5,995 bases of DNA from an uncultured Dysgonomonas sp. (GTDB lineage: Bacteria > Bacteroidota > Bacteroidia > Bacteroidales > Dysgonomonadaceae), in contig CALYRA010000100.1 of assembly GCA_945292135.1 (NCBI GenBank), positions 1 to 5,995 on the forward strand, written 5' to 3'. The position numbers and the translations under genes were made by a program. The notes under the pieces were generated by a model, which had not been told where the DNA came from, did not search any database, and saw only the letters and a list, made by a program, of their open reading frames with translations. Position 1 is the stretch's first letter. Each line of letters opens with the position of its first letter. This document shows positions 5,901-5,995 of this stretch, piece after piece.

Positions 5901-5995
5901 GAGTACGAAAAATAACAAATTTTGAAATACCTGATATTGACAAACAGTAATGACCTTGTAAGGGTATCATCTGATAGAATAGCCTATATTTCATC

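Larger units (their letters stand above)
5641..5995. other. Gene-free region at the right edge
   Basis: No coding region can be supported on either strand. A minus-strand frame entering from the edge (5994 to about 5884, some 36 codons) has no coding character. A plus-strand mini-frame ATG-ACC-TTG-TAA at 5950-5961 is too short to call. The region holds a long imperfect hairpin (5772-5806) and a promoter-like site (5871-5900) pointing off the right edge, so it may be the upstream region of a gene beyond the window. Confidence 0.6.

Noticed and set aside
5884..5994. Minus-strand frame of about 36 codons entering from the right edge
   Set aside because: It lacks coding character, overlaps a good plus-strand promoter, and is short enough to arise by chance.
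5641..5995. Possible CRISPR array or tandem repeats in the AT-rich right end
   Set aside because: No direct repeat of useful length recurs at regular spacing.

Overview
The window looks like chromosomal DNA from a member of the Bacteroidota, most likely the Bacteroidales. Four things suggest this: AT-rich intergenic DNA, genes without Shine-Dalgarno sites, several matches to the Bacteroidota -7 promoter box TAnnTTTG, and a lipoprotein signal of the type (L-S-Y-S-C followed by S-D-D-D) used for surface export in this phylum. The assignment is an inference from these features; I cannot name a genus.

Left part (1-3635): a probable iron/siderophore uptake locus. A 717-residue TonB-dependent receptor (minus strand, 365-2518) is followed 28 bases downstream on the same strand by a lipoprotein that runs off the left edge (1-336). 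The lipoprotein resembles the start of DUF4374-type beta-propeller lipoproteins, the class that includes the siderophore-binding protein XusB. Divergent from the receptor is an AraC-family regulator (2628-3635, plus strand). The 109-base gap between them holds a -7 box facing each way and a 10-base perfect palindrome in the middle. The simplest model is that the regulator senses the imported ligand and controls the receptor-lipoprotein operon.

Middle (3636-4082): no intact gene. On the minus strand, about 3835-3986 is a decayed fragment matching the middle of the next gene, with two in-frame stops and a one-base frameshift. The rest is AT-rich and holds a cluster of short inverted repeats.

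Right part (4083-5995): a nucleotidyltransferase (MNT)-HEPN fusion protein (minus strand, 4083-4970) is divergent from an unrecognised 130-residue protein (plus strand, 5200-5592). The small gene has a -7 box, a leader hairpin next to its start codon and a strong rho-independent terminator, so it appears to be an independent single-gene transcription unit. The last 355 bases hold no gene I can support. They contain a long imperfect hairpin and a good Bacteroidota-type promoter pointing off the right edge.

No clear new system is visible. The points most worth following are the decayed second copy of the MNT-HEPN gene, the orphan 130-residue gene beside it, and the compact divergent control region of the uptake locus.
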